Source: Chloroflexota bacterium (GTDB lineage: Bacteria; Chloroflexota; Dehalococcoidia; Lucifugimonadales; UBA3495). From it: 32,710 bases of DNA. The stretch lies in the NCBI GenBank assembly GCA_028875655.1, contig JAPPCX010000023.1:1-32710 (forward strand), written 5' to 3'. The notes beneath the pieces were generated by a model that was not told the origin of the DNA, ran no database searches, and was given only the letters and a program-made list of their open reading frames with translations. This document shows, piece by piece, positions 7,548-15,655 of this stretch. Numbering within the stretch: the first letter of the stretch is position 1; each line of letters begins with the position of its first letter. A program made the translations under genes and the position numbers.

Positions 7548-7967
7548 CTATTCCTCCATCAGGCCCGACCCATCGCGTTGCAGCAGTTCAATGCGCACGT
7601 CATCGGGGCCGCGGACGAAGGCGATGCGGACGCCGGGCCGGATGGTGCGCGGTTCCGTGTAAATCTCTGCGCCCTTGCTGCGCAGGTCTTCCACCGCGCC
7701 GTCGATGTCGTCCACGCGGAAACCGAAATGGTCCAACCCCAGGTGCGGGTCGCGCGGGCTGAGGTCGATGTGCTCCTCGGGCCGAACGGACGCAATGAAA
7801 ATCGCCAGTCCGTTGATGTCCAGATCCACCCGGGGCGCGCCGTCGCTCTGGACCAGGCGCAACACGGTGGCCCCGAACATGGTTTCGAAGAAATCGGCCA
7901 TCCCTTCCGGGTCCTTGGTGCGGACGTGAATGTGGTCGTAGGTGTAGGTGTACGTGGGAGTGGTCAT
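7548..7967 (-). CDS. VOC (glyoxalase/dioxygenase) superfamily protein
   Basis: 139 residues, a single VOC module pair. The first half has YDHIHVRTKDPEGMADFFETM, and the second half has LGLDHFGFRVDDIDGAVEDL followed by IAFVRGPDDVRIELLQ. The His in DHIHV, the His in LDHFGF and the Glu in RIELLQ are the usual metal ligands. The chemistry (isomerase, dioxygenase, or resistance-type binding) cannot be told from sequence. The start at 7967 has AGGAG 10 bases upstream; the in-frame ATG at 8075 would run into the promoter of the divergent aminotransferase gene and is rejected. Confidence 0.86.
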   Translation of the reverse strand: MTTPTYTYTYDHIHVRTKDPEGMADFFETMFGATVLRLVQSDGAPRVDLDINGLAIFIASVRPEEHIDLSPRDPHLGLDHFGFRVDDIDGAVEDLRSKGAEIYTEPRTIRPGVRIAFVRGPDDVRIELLQRDGSGLMEE

Positions 7968-8075
7968 CTGATAAGACTCCTGGAGTGGGAATTTCCCGTC
8001 AATCCTACTATACCCGCTAAGAGCCCGACGCCGATACGGCGCCGTTTCCTTCGGGCAGCAATTCGCTAGCTCCAT

Positions 8076-8103
8076 TTGACACTACCCAGCATGGCACTAG
8101 AAT
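8076..8103 (+). promoter_or_regulatory. Predicted promoter for the class III aminotransferase
   Basis: TTGACA (8076-8081), a 16-base spacer and TAGAAT (8098-8103) lie about 30 bases upstream of the GTG start. This is one of the best sigma70-type matches in the window. Confidence 0.65.
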
Positions 8104-8133
8104 GGCCATAATTGAGGCTAACGGAGGCTGGAC

Positions 8134-9438
8134 GTGGTCGATAACTACTCGGAAGAAGAACTGCTGGACTTGGCGCGTCGGTACAGTTTCCGCAGCCGCA
8201 TGGACCGCAGCGGGGTGACCGGCCCGATATTCGTGTGGGGGCGCGGCTCGGTGGTGCGCGACATCAACGGGAAGGAATACCTGGATTTCAACTCCGGTCA
8301 GATGTGCGCCGCGCTGGGCCACAACCACCCGCGCATCGTGCAGGCGTTGCAGGAAAGCGCGGAGACGCTGATCCACAGCCACATGACCATGTTCAACGAC
8401 CGGGAGATCATCCTGGCCAGTCGCCTTGCGGAGATCACGCCGGAGGGACTGAACCGCAGCATGTTCCTGACCTCCGGGAGCGATTCCAACGAAGCCGCCA
8501 TGGCCATCGCCAAGCGCTACACCGGCGGCTACGAGGTTGCCAGCCCGGTGGTCAGTTTCCACGGCATGAGCGACGCCGCCCGCGCCGTTACTTTCTCGGG
8601 ATGGCATGGCGGCTATGGCCCCTATGCACCGGGCAACTACCCGATCATCGCGCCCTATCGTTACCGCTGCGCGTTCTGCCAGGAGCGGCCGGCGTGCGAC
8701 TACACTTGTTTGGACACCAGTTTCGAGCTGCTGGACGCCCAAGCCGACGGAAGCATGGCTGCCGTCATCACCGAGCCGCTGTTCAGCGCCGGCGGCGTGA
8801 TTGAACCGCCGCCCGGCTGGCTTCAGGAGCTCAAGCTGCGTTGCGAACGGCGGGGGATGCTGCTGATCCTGGACGAGGCGCAGACGGGGTTGGCCAAGTT
8901 AGGGTCAATGTGGGCATCCGAGCAGGAAGGCGTCGTGCCGGACATTTTCACCATCTCGAAGCATTTTGGCGGCGGCATTGCCATCAGCGCGACCATCACC
9001 ACCGATGAAATCGAGGAACACGCCGTGGAAACCGGGCTGGTCGTCGCCCACTCCCATTCCAACGACCCACTGACCTGCAACGCCGCCATCGCCAGCCTGG
9101 ATATAATCCTGGAAGAGAACCTGGTGGACGTGGCCGCGCGGATGGGCCGATATTGGCGCGGACACCTGGAGCGACTGCAAGAGCGGCACGAACTCATCGG
9201 TGACGTGCGCGGACGGGGCCTGTTACAGGGGATTGAGTTCGTGACCGACCGGGAGACCAAGGAACCGGCCTACAGCCAAGGCCAGCAAATCGGACGCTTA
9301 CTGCTGGAGAGCGGGCTGATTGTCAGCGTCCGCCGGCGCGGGTCGGCACTGCGCTTCGTGCCGCCTTTCACGACGACTGAGGCCCAGATGGACCTGGCGG
9401 CGGACATCCTGGACGCCGCAATTGGGGCGGTTGCGTAA
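8134..9438 (+). CDS. Class III (acetylornithine/dialkylglycine-type) PLP aminotransferase
   Basis: 434 residues, full length for the family. PLP-binding features are TSGSDSNEAAMAIAKRY (113-129), LDEAQTG with Asp247, and the Schiff-base lysine K276 in FTISKHFGGG. The C-terminal ALRFVPPFTTTE substrate-domain motif is present. A Cys-rich insert C179-x2-C182-x5-C188-x3-C192 is seen, resembling inserts in dialkylglycine-decarboxylase-like members; whether it binds metal is unknown. The amino donor and acceptor cannot be assigned. The GTG start at 8134 has GGAGG 6 bases upstream and a promoter at 8076-8103. Confidence 0.9.
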   Translation: MVDNYSEEELLDLARRYSFRSRMDRSGVTGPIFVWGRGSVVRDINGKEYLDFNSGQMCAALGHNHPRIVQALQESAETLIHSHMTMFNDREIILASRLAEITPEGLNRSMFLTSGSDSNEAAMAIAKRYTGGYEVASPVVSFHGMSDAARAVTFSGWHGGYGPYAPGNYPIIAPYRYRCAFCQERPACDYTCLDTSFELLDAQADGSMAAVITEPLFSAGGVIEPPPGWLQELKLRCERRGMLLILDEAQTGLAKLGSMWASEQEGVVPDIFTISKHFGGGIAISATITTDEIEEHAVETGLVVAHSHSNDPLTCNAAIASLDIILEENLVDVAARMGRYWRGHLERLQERHELIGDVRGRGLLQGIEFVTDRETKEPAYSQGQQIGRLLLESGLIVSVRRRGSALRFVPPFTTTEAQMDLAADILDAAIGAVA

Positions 9439-9458
9439 CCCAATGGCGCTGGTATTAT
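9431..9458 (+). promoter_or_regulatory. Predicted promoter just upstream of the thioredoxin-like lipoprotein
   Basis: TTGCGT (9431-9436), a 16-base spacer and TATTAT (9453-9458) end only 8 bases before the ATG at 9467. No Shine-Dalgarno sequence fits in between, so a leaderless mRNA is likely. The -35 element overlaps the end of the aminotransferase gene. Confidence 0.5.
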
Positions 9459-9466
9459 AAAATTGT

Positions 9467-10186
9467 ATGATTGCGCCGTATTGGACATTGCTCAGTGCTT
9501 GGCGTTCGCTGCCGCTCATCTTGGCGGCATTTGCCATTTTGCTGCTCGGCTGCGCCGGGCCGCAGTCTCAGCCGTCCGATTCCGACGGGCGCGCAGTGGT
9601 AGCGTCTTTGCGCCCCTTGGCCACGCCGGAACCCGCTTACCTGCAATATGAGAGCTGCCGGATTGACTTGGCGCTGGTGGCCCCCGCGCAGCCGGAATTG
9701 CTGGCCGGCGGCGCGGGGGCTAGCCCGTCGGCGGATACGACTCGTGCGCCGCTTGCTGCCGGCCAGCGGGAGGAGTCAATCGCGTTTCAAGCTCAATCGC
9801 TGGACGGCCGCCCCATATCTCTGGGCGATTCCTACGGCTCTCCTACTCTGCTGGTGTTCTGGGCTCCTTGGTGACCGCACTGTGGGCGGGAGTTGCCCGC
9901 CGTTGCCGCTCTTTACCGTGAGAAGCTGCGGGCTGCCGGCGTCCATGTCATCGGCGTTTCCCAGTACAGCACCACGATGGCGGAGACCTCCGCTTTCGCC
10001 GAACGCAATCGGCTGACATTTCCCAACCTGTACGACGCCAATGCGGAACTGGCCGCAGCCTACGATGTCCAAGCGCTGCCCGGCTACGTCTTCCTGGACC
10101 GGCAGGGAAAAATCTCCCAGCGCAGTTCCGGTGCCCGGGGCGTGGCTTTTATCGAACGTAGGCTCAACGAACTCCTTGCGGAATAG
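9467..10186 (+). CDS. TlpA/AhpC-TSA-like thioredoxin lipoprotein, candidate selenoprotein (UxxC)
   Basis: Read through one in-frame TGA (9872-9874), this gives 239 residues. The N-terminus is a lipoprotein signal: a hydrophobic stretch ending LLLGC, with the lipidated Cys at residue 29. A disordered linker follows, then a thioredoxin fold with LLVFWAPW-U136-PHC139-GRELP, VIGVSQYSTTMAE, the FPNLYDANAELAAAYDVQALP cis-proline segment and GYVFLDRQGKI. The TGA falls exactly at the first Cys of the CxxC active site, and the frame is intact on both sides (405 bases before, 312 after). A GC hairpin lies just 3' of it. The expected role is thiol/selenol redox chemistry on the outer face of the membrane. 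The alternatives are a Cys-to-stop mutation or a sequencing error. No selenocysteine machinery is visible in the window. Confidence 0.78.
9885..9901 (+). promoter_or_regulatory. Candidate bacterial SECIS hairpin
   Basis: GGCGGG (9885-9890) pairs perfectly with CCCGCC (9896-9901) around an AGTTG loop. The loop begins 17 bases after the in-frame TGA and has a G in its second position, within the described spacing for bacterial SECIS elements. The lower stem is weak, and GC-rich DNA often forms such hairpins by chance. Confidence 0.4.
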
Positions 10187-10220
10187 CGCGGCCGATCCGA
10201 TAACGCCCGACCGTACAGGG

Positions 10221-10850
10221 TCACCGCTCCCACGCCCGCACCACGCCGCTGATGTGCGACGTGTCGTTGTACAGGTGCATGACGGCGTTGTCGGGGTAGG
10301 TGTAGATCACCGTCAGGGAGCAGTTGGACATGGCAAATTTCCAGTTGGCTTCCAATGGTAAACCGAGCAGCGAGACAATGCCCGCCCGCAAGCTTCCGCC
10401 GTGCCCGACGATCAAGGCGCTCTGATCCATGTGGGCGTCCTTGACCCGTTGGACTATGCTGGCCAGGCGAGCGCTGGTCTCGCGGATGGTCTCGCCGCCG
10501 GGCGGAGCGAAATCCAGGTCATTGGCCATGGAAGGCTCATACAGCTCGGGGTACTTGTCGCGGTATTCCGCTTCGGTCAGACCCTCGAATACACCTTTGT
10601 TGTACTCGCGCAGTTCCTCGGTGAACGTTACGGGAACGTCTCTTTCGCCGACGGCGACGCGGGCGGTTTCGGAGGCTCTCGACAGATCGGATGAATAAAC
10701 CGCGTCTATGGGTACCGACGCGAGACGCCGTGCCAGCATCCGCGCCTGCTCGCGCCCGCGCTCCGACAATGATACGTCGGTATGCCCCTGGATTCGTCCC
10801 GCAACGTTCCATTCGGTTTCGCCGTGCCGGGTGATGTAGATAATTCCCAT
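10221..10850 (-). CDS. cobC: Histidine phosphatase, probable alpha-ribazole phosphatase
   Basis: 209 residues. The catalytic R-H9-G motif is in YITRHGETEWN, with LSERGREQA, SSDLSRASETA and the second catalytic histidine in LIVGHGGSLRA. General members include phosphoglycerate mutases. The position at the 3' end of a B12 operon supports dephosphorylation of alpha-ribazole 5'-phosphate or of adenosylcobalamin 5'-phosphate, the last nucleotide-loop step. The ATG at 10850 has AAGGAA 6 bases upstream and begins 24 bases after the aminotransferase stop. The role is inferred from context, since sequence alone does not separate CobC from broad-specificity phosphatases. Confidence 0.83.
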   Translation of the reverse strand: MGIIYITRHGETEWNVAGRIQGHTDVSLSERGREQARMLARRLASVPIDAVYSSDLSRASETARVAVGERDVPVTFTEELREYNKGVFEGLTEAEYRDKYPELYEPSMANDLDFAPPGGETIRETSARLASIVQRVKDAHMDQSALIVGHGGSLRAGIVSLLGLPLEANWKFAMSNCSLTVIYTYPDNAVMHLYNDTSHISGVVRAWER

Positions 10851-10874
10851 GCCGTTTCCTTATATCCTATTCCG

Positions 10875-12014
10875 TCATTCCGGCCTTGAGCCGGAATCCA
10901 CCAATGCAGCGATGGCATCGGCCAAACGCACACAGTCCACCACAGGCCGCAGGCCGATGCGGATACAGTCCGGTAGGCCGAACGAGGCGCAGTCCCGCAC
11001 GAACAGTCCCTGCCGCGCCAATCGGTCGCGCAGTGCGGCAGCATCACCAACCTGGGCCAGCACGAAATTGGCCGCAGTCGGATAACACCGGATGCCCAAC
11101 GCTCCCAGGCGTTCGACTACGCAGTCTCGGGATGCCGCCACCGCCTGCCGCGCCCGCTGCAAATACTCAGCATCCGCAAGGGCCACTATCCCGGCCGCTT
11201 GCGCCAAGCCGTTCACGCTCCAGTCGGGTTGCAACGCCTGCAAACGAGCGATCACCGGCGGCGCGGCAATGGCATAGCCCAACCGCAAGGCAGTAAGCGC
11301 GTAGTCCTTGGTCATGGAACGCAGGGCTACCACGGAGCCATACCGCGCCGCCAGATTTATCACTCCGGCATCCGCATGGCGTTCCGACAGGTTGATGTAT
11401 GCTTCATCCACGACCAGCAGGCCGCCTACCCCCGCAACCGCGTCTGCCAACGCTGCGAGCTGTGATCGACTGATAAGCGCGCCGGTCGGGTTGTTGGGAT
11501 TGCATACAAAGGTCAGGGCGGGCCTTTCGGCTGAGATCAGTTCAGCAGCGACACCCATGTCCCACGAGAACCCCCGAGAACATCGGGTTGCCGTCAGCGT
11601 TACAACCTTCCCGCCCGCGATGCGAACCGCACCGTCGTATTCCCCGTAGGTTGGCGTCAGGAGGAGGGCAGCAGGGACATGGCCCGTGGAAGTTGCGATG
11701 TAGGCCCGGGTCAACAGGTGGATGATTTCCGTCGAGCCGTTGCCGACGATCACCGAGCCGGTCGCTACGCCATCCTCTACGTGATGGGCGGCAATAGTCT
11801 CGGTTAAGGCGAGGCAGTGGGGGTCTGGATATGCGGCCAGATCAACGGCGGCGATGGCTTCGGCAACGCCGGCCGGCGGCCCCAATGGGCTGACGCTGGC
11901 GGAGAAGTCCAGGCAGTCCTCCATGCGCATGCCCAGGGCACGCAGTTCCGCCTCCTTGATGCCGCCGTGGACGGGGCGGAGTGGAGCGGCGTCGTTGTCG
12001 GGTTGACTGCCCAT
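10875..12014 (-). CDS. cobD: HisC-like aminotransferase, probable L-threonine-O-3-phosphate decarboxylase
   Basis: 379 residues in the class I/II PLP fold. Visible motifs are VHGGIKEAELRALG at the N-terminus with LDFSASVSPLGPP, NGSTEIIHLL, FVCNPNNPTGALI, VVDEAYINLSE and the PLP-lysine region RSMTKDYALTALRLGYA. LDFSAS(I/V)SPLGPP is typical of CobD, which makes aminopropanol phosphate for the corrin side chain, rather than of HisC. The start at 12014 (MGSQPDND) is chosen because it lies 10 bases after the Uma2 stop; the ATG at 12143 would overlap Uma2. The final codons are formed by a repeat-like palindrome (10877-10897). Confidence 0.86.
   Translation of the reverse strand: MGSQPDNDAAPLRPVHGGIKEAELRALGMRMEDCLDFSASVSPLGPPAGVAEAIAAVDLAAYPDPHCLALTETIAAHHVEDGVATGSVIVGNGSTEIIHLLTRAYIATSTGHVPAALLLTPTYGEYDGAVRIAGGKVVTLTATRCSRGFSWDMGVAAELISAERPALTFVCNPNNPTGALISRSQLAALADAVAGVGGLLVVDEAYINLSERHADAGVINLAARYGSVVALRSMTKDYALTALRLGYAIAAPPVIARLQALQPDWSVNGLAQAAGIVALADAEYLQRARQAVAASRDCVVERLGALGIRCYPTAANFVLAQVGDAAALRDRLARQGLFVRDCASFGLPDCIRIGLRPVVDCVRLADAIAALVDSGSRPE
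10877..10897. repeat. Palindrome forming the 3' end of the cobD-type gene
   Basis: Arms ATTCCGGC / GCCGGAAT around CTTGA, preceded by CCGTC. It is related in form to the other GTCATTCC palindromes of this window and here encodes the last residues of the aminotransferase. Confidence 0.55.
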
Positions 12015-12024
12015 TTGCGAAGAA

Positions 12025-12612
12025 TCAGCGATTGCCGCGAGCCAATGCGCGAATGGGGTCGCCGAAAAGCTGCTCCAGCGGCAGCGCAAACCCCGGTATG
12101 GTCGCCGTGGTAAGGGTGTCATCGCGGCCCAGCCTTCGCTCAACGTATTCGCCCCCAGATAGTTCCAGGACAGTTAGAACGTCGTTGACCGGGTCCAGTG
12201 TCCAGTATTCGGGGATGCCGGCGCTGGCGTACAAATCTCGCTTCATCACTAGATCCCGGTTGCGGTCGGAGGACAATATCTCGACCACCAGGTCAGGTAT
12301 GCACTCAACGTAGCCGCTGTGAATCAGGTGCAGGTTCTCGGACCGCAGGTAGATGATGTCGGGCGTCGGCGCATACAAGTCGGACAACGCCAGACCGGTG
12401 TTGCTGAACGCCAACCCCGGTGCGGGCTGTACGGCCATCATCAGGTTATTAATCATCCTGACCAGAAAGTCCATGAGGAACTGGTGTTCAATTGTGGCCG
12501 GCAGCATTTGATACACCTCGCCGTTGATGAGTTCCCACAACCCCCCATCCGTTTCCGGCAGGTCGCGGTACTCGGCCAGCGTCATCTGCGTCCCGTCTTG
12601 TATGGTGGTCAT
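12025..12612 (-). CDS. Uma2 family protein (PD-(D/E)XK-like fold)
   Basis: 195 residues. The N-terminal MTLAEYRDLPETDGGLWELINGEV region, then PDIIYLRSE, the core PDLVVEILSSDRNRDLVMKRDLYASAGIPEYWTLDP and the C-terminal strand with a GFALPLEQLF ending are diagnostic of Uma2. The fold carries nuclease-type acidic and lysine residues (D and E of LVVEILS, K of VMKRDLY), but no biological role is established. The ATG at 12612 has AGAGG 6 bases upstream and is preferred over 12648. It sits inside the B12 operon between cbiB and the cobD-type gene, with no visible tie to cobalamin chemistry, and is probably a passenger. Confidence 0.88.
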   Translation of the reverse strand: MTTIQDGTQMTLAEYRDLPETDGGLWELINGEVYQMLPATIEHQFLMDFLVRMINNLMMAVQPAPGLAFSNTGLALSDLYAPTPDIIYLRSENLHLIHSGYVECIPDLVVEILSSDRNRDLVMKRDLYASAGIPEYWTLDPVNDVLTVLELSGGEYVERRLGRDDTLTTATIPGFALPLEQLFGDPIRALARGNR

Positions 12613-12649
12613 CTCGCACCTCTCACCCGGTTGGATGGGCGCCCTCATT

Positions 12650-13636
12650 CTACCACCACGGCCAGAAGGACCACCGCAGCCAAATGAGGCCGATTGCTAC
12701 CCCTGCGGACAGCACGGTAGTGCCGTATAGCGCGCGGGTTGCGTTGCCAATGTGCTTCGGCAGTGGTTCGGGCGCGGGGTCTCCCAGGCGATAGTGGCCG
12801 AGCTTTTCCAGCGTAACGCCCAGGCCCCCGGCCATGGCCGCCATGGTCCAGCCTGCGTTGGGCGACTCGGTGCGCCTGTGGTGCGCCAGCATGATGCGCC
12901 ACGCCGGGCCGGCGGCCATACCCGGCAGAATGGCGGTCGCTATCCAAAGCATCCCCGCAGCAAGCCGGGCAGGTATCAGGTTCACCAGGTCATCCAGCCT
13001 GGCAGATGCCTTCCCCAGGTATTCGTAACGACCGCGGTAGCCGACCATGCTATCCAGCGTGTTGATGGCGCGGTAGGCAACAGCACCGGGAAGACCGAAT
13101 AGGGCAAAGGCCAGCAGCGGGCCGACAATGCTGTCGGTGATGTTTTCAGCGACGGACTCGATCGCGCCGGCCGCCATCTGCCCTACGGTGAGTTGAGAGG
13201 TATCGCGGCTCACCAGGGCGGACATCTGCCGGCGCGCTGCATCAACGTCGCCCGATGACAAAATCCGCCCGACGTCGGCGGCGACGCGGTGCAGCATCCG
13301 CACCGAGAACGTGGACTTGAGCAAAGCTGCGACCACCACCAGATACGCCAACGGATGCAGTTGCATCAACCCGAAACTTGCCGCCCATGCCGCAGCAGCC
13401 CACGCCGCCGGTATCAGCAAGGCCATCACACCGCCGGCGGCCAGTTGGACGGTTGATGACGAATGCGGGCCCGGTGCGATGCGCTCCGCCAGCGCCACGG
13501 TTTTACCGATCCACACGGTGGGATGCAACCGGTTGGGCGGCTCGCTCAACGCCAGATCAAGCAGCAGCGCCAGCAACAGGGCCAGCGCGTCCAGGGGAAC
13601 GGGCAACGTGTTGATGGTGTGCCCCAGCGCGTCCAT
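12650..13636 (-). CDS. cbiB: Adenosylcobinamide-phosphate synthase (CbiB/CobD membrane protein)
   Basis: 328 residues with several membrane helices. Characteristic segments are ALLLDLALSEPPNRLHPTVWIGK near the N-terminus, GAIESVAENITDSIVGPLLAFALFGLPGAVAYRAINTLDSMVGYR in the middle, LGKASARLDDLVNLIPARL, and the NAGWTMAAMAGGLGVTLEK end. It attaches aminopropanol (phosphate) to adenosylcobyric acid at the membrane. The ATG at 13636 abuts the cobS stop at 13638, indicating translational coupling. Its substrate is supplied by the cobD-type enzyme two genes downstream. Confidence 0.94.
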   Translation of the reverse strand: MDALGHTINTLPVPLDALALLLALLLDLALSEPPNRLHPTVWIGKTVALAERIAPGPHSSSTVQLAAGGVMALLIPAAWAAAAWAASFGLMQLHPLAYLVVVAALLKSTFSVRMLHRVAADVGRILSSGDVDAARRQMSALVSRDTSQLTVGQMAAGAIESVAENITDSIVGPLLAFALFGLPGAVAYRAINTLDSMVGYRGRYEYLGKASARLDDLVNLIPARLAAGMLWIATAILPGMAAGPAWRIMLAHHRRTESPNAGWTMAAMAGGLGVTLEKLGHYRLGDPAPEPLPKHIGNATRALYGTTVLSAGVAIGLIWLRWSFWPWW

Positions 13637-13637
13637 T

Positions 13638-14519
13638 TCAGTAGGCCGAGTAAGAGAACCAGCCGTACTCGAGAGCGAAGGGCCAACGGAATTCCGTCAA
13701 AATCCCTCCCCCGTAACCTATGGTGAACCCCATCCCGTCCAGTTCTAGGCGCCACAACAGGATCAGCAGCAAAACCAGCGCCAGCGTTTCCATGATCTCA
13801 TTGGCCGCGCCGTAGCAATCACCCGTCAACCCTCCCCCCAGTCGCCTCGAAGCCCTCCAGCCCAAGAGCAACGAAACGACCGAGACCACGACCAAGGTCA
13901 CGATTCCCGCCAGCCCCAGCAAGAACCACGCTACGGCAGCTACGGTAAGCAAGGCAAATCCGGTCGCCAGCCACGGCCTCCCGCTCGACGCAAACGCGCT
14001 GCCGATTCCCTGCGGCCGGCCGTAGGGGAAAACGGTCAGCAGCAGCGTCATCGCCCACCGTGCCACGACTGGGAAAAACAGTAATCCACCCAGGCCCGGC
14101 ACCATGGTCAACAGCGAAAGCAACGCTGAGTATTTGACCAGCAACACGCTCACGCATCCGGCCACAGCGAACGAGCCCACGCGCGAATCACGCATGATCT
14201 CCAGCCGCCGTTCCACCGTATGGCCCCCCCACATGGCGTCGCAAAAGTCCATCAGGCCGTCGAGGTGCAGAAACCGATTTGCCGCCGCCATCGCCATCAC
14301 CAGCAACGCCGCCAGGACGGGTGTAAAAACCGGCGCCCCCAAGGCCAGCGCCCACAGCAACACCAACCCCAGCAGCAGCAGGCCGTACAGCAAACCCACC
14401 AACGGGTACCAGCCCCGGGATCTGGAAATCTCGACGTCGGTTGCGGATGAGAGCCCGACCGGCAGTATGGTAAGGAACGAGAGCGCTACCAGAAGCGGGG
14501 CGTAGATGGCTCGAATCAC
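13638..14519 (-). CDS. cobS: Adenosylcobinamide-GDP ribazoletransferase (cobalamin synthase)
   Basis: 293 residues with multiple membrane helices. The N-terminus (ALSFLTILPVG) and the motif FLHLDGLMDFCDAMWGG, followed by ERRLEIMRDSRVGSFA, are diagnostic of CobS. The acidic residues of HLDGLMDFCDA bind the Mg needed for joining adenosylcobinamide-GDP with alpha-ribazole (phosphate). It follows cobT with a 17-base gap and abuts cbiB. The C-terminal tail after about residue 245 is longer and more hydrophobic than the minimal family core. Confidence 0.94.
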   Translation of the reverse strand: MIRAIYAPLLVALSFLTILPVGLSSATDVEISRSRGWYPLVGLLYGLLLLGLVLLWALALGAPVFTPVLAALLVMAMAAANRFLHLDGLMDFCDAMWGGHTVERRLEIMRDSRVGSFAVAGCVSVLLVKYSALLSLLTMVPGLGGLLFFPVVARWAMTLLLTVFPYGRPQGIGSAFASSGRPWLATGFALLTVAAVAWFLLGLAGIVTLVVVSVVSLLLGWRASRRLGGGLTGDCYGAANEIMETLALVLLLILLWRLELDGMGFTIGYGGGILTEFRWPFALEYGWFSYSAY

Positions 14520-14536
14520 TTTCAGAGCAGAGAGCG

Positions 14537-15604
14537 TTAGTCGTCGCGGTCGGAGACGCCGGCTTCGGCGAAGCTTGCCATTTCGGACAGGATTTTCGCG
14601 GATGCCTCCACGATGTGCATGGCCAATGCCGCGCCGGTACCCTCGCCCAGGCGCATTTCCATGTCGAGCAGCGGCGACAATCCCATAGCCTGCAATCCCA
14701 CGTTATGGCCGGGTTCCACGGAGCGATGAGCTGCGATGTACCGATCAGCGATTTGCGGGCAGAGCCGCCACGCGATCAATGCCGCCGCTCCGCTGATGAA
14801 TCCGTCCACGATGACGGCGCAGTTGCGGGACGCCGCGCCCAGCATGACGCCGGCCAGCACGCCGATCTCGTATCCGCCGACCTTGGCGAGCACGTCCAGC
14901 CCGTCGTTTCCGTCGGGCCGGTTCACTTCCAGGGCACGGCGGATGGTGGCGATTTTGGCTGCCAGCGCATCGTCGTCAACGCCGGTGCCGCGCCCGGTCA
15001 CCGTGGCACCGTCGGCGCCGGTGATGGCGGCGGTGATGGCGGCGGATGGCGTGGTGTTGCCAATACCCATGTCGCCGCCGGCGATGAGGTTGGCCCCGGC
15101 GTCGGCGCTGGCGTTGGCCGCCTTGATGCCGATTTCCAGGCACCGTACCGCATCGTCGCGGTTCATGGCGGGGCCGACGGCGATGTTTGCGGCCCCGTAG
15201 CCGACCTTGGCGATGGTGAGGCCGGGCTGCGGGTCGAGGTCAACCGCTACGCCGGCGTCAATTACGGTGATGTTTGCGCCGGCGTGTCTGGCCAGAGCGT
15301 TGATGGCCGCGCCACCGGCCAGGAAATTGAACACCATCTGGGGCGTAACTTCGGCGGGGTAGGCCGAGACGCCCTCGGAGGCGACGCCGTGGTCGCCGGC
15401 GACCACGATGACCGCCTTGCCGGTAATTTGCGGGATCGGCTCCCCGAAAATCCCAGCAAGTTGAATCGACAGGGATTCCAGCCGGCCCAAGCTGCCGGGC
15501 GGCTTGGTCAATACACCCTGCCGGGCCTCGGCGGCGGCTACGGCTGCGGCGTCCAGCGGGCCGATGGCGGCGATGGTCTGGTCAACCGATGTGGAGATGG
15601 TCAT
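14537..15604 (-). CDS. cobT: Nicotinate-nucleotide--dimethylbenzimidazole phosphoribosyltransferase
   Basis: 355 residues, standard CobT length. Motifs include TKPPGSLGRLESLSIQLAGI (around 34-53), VVAGDHGVASEGVSAYP, FLAGGAAINALARHAG, GGDMGIGNTTPSAAI and the catalytic Glu321 in RLGEGTGAAL. It makes alpha-ribazole phosphate from nicotinate mononucleotide and dimethylbenzimidazole, or another base. No bluB or bza gene for base synthesis lies in the window. It is followed by cobS after 17 bases. Between it and cobO is a 51-base gap holding a dispersed-repeat-like sequence. Confidence 0.95.
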   Translation of the reverse strand: MTISTSVDQTIAAIGPLDAAAVAAAEARQGVLTKPPGSLGRLESLSIQLAGIFGEPIPQITGKAVIVVAGDHGVASEGVSAYPAEVTPQMVFNFLAGGAAINALARHAGANITVIDAGVAVDLDPQPGLTIAKVGYGAANIAVGPAMNRDDAVRCLEIGIKAANASADAGANLIAGGDMGIGNTTPSAAITAAITGADGATVTGRGTGVDDDALAAKIATIRRALEVNRPDGNDGLDVLAKVGGYEIGVLAGVMLGAASRNCAVIVDGFISGAAALIAWRLCPQIADRYIAAHRSVEPGHNVGLQAMGLSPLLDMEMRLGEGTGAALAMHIVEASAKILSEMASFAEAGVSDRDD

Positions 15605-15606
15605 AC

Positions 15607-15650
15607 TGTCACCCTCACCCTAGCCCTCTCCCATCAAGGGACAGGGAACA
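15607..15650. repeat. Dispersed-repeat-like sequence between cobO and cobT
   Basis: On the plus strand it reads CACCCTCACCCTAGCCC, then TCTCCC, then CATCAAGGGACAGGGAAC. This resembles the CCCTCACCCTA-type intergenic repeats common in many bacterial genomes, with a short CCC/GGG fold. Identification is by resemblance only. Confidence 0.35.
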
Positions 15651-15655
15651 AATTT

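Noticed and set aside
9893-10186. Separate short gene starting with TTG after the TGA
   Set aside because: It begins in the middle of the thioredoxin active-site helix, in the same frame as the upstream part. It makes sense only as the continuation of that protein.
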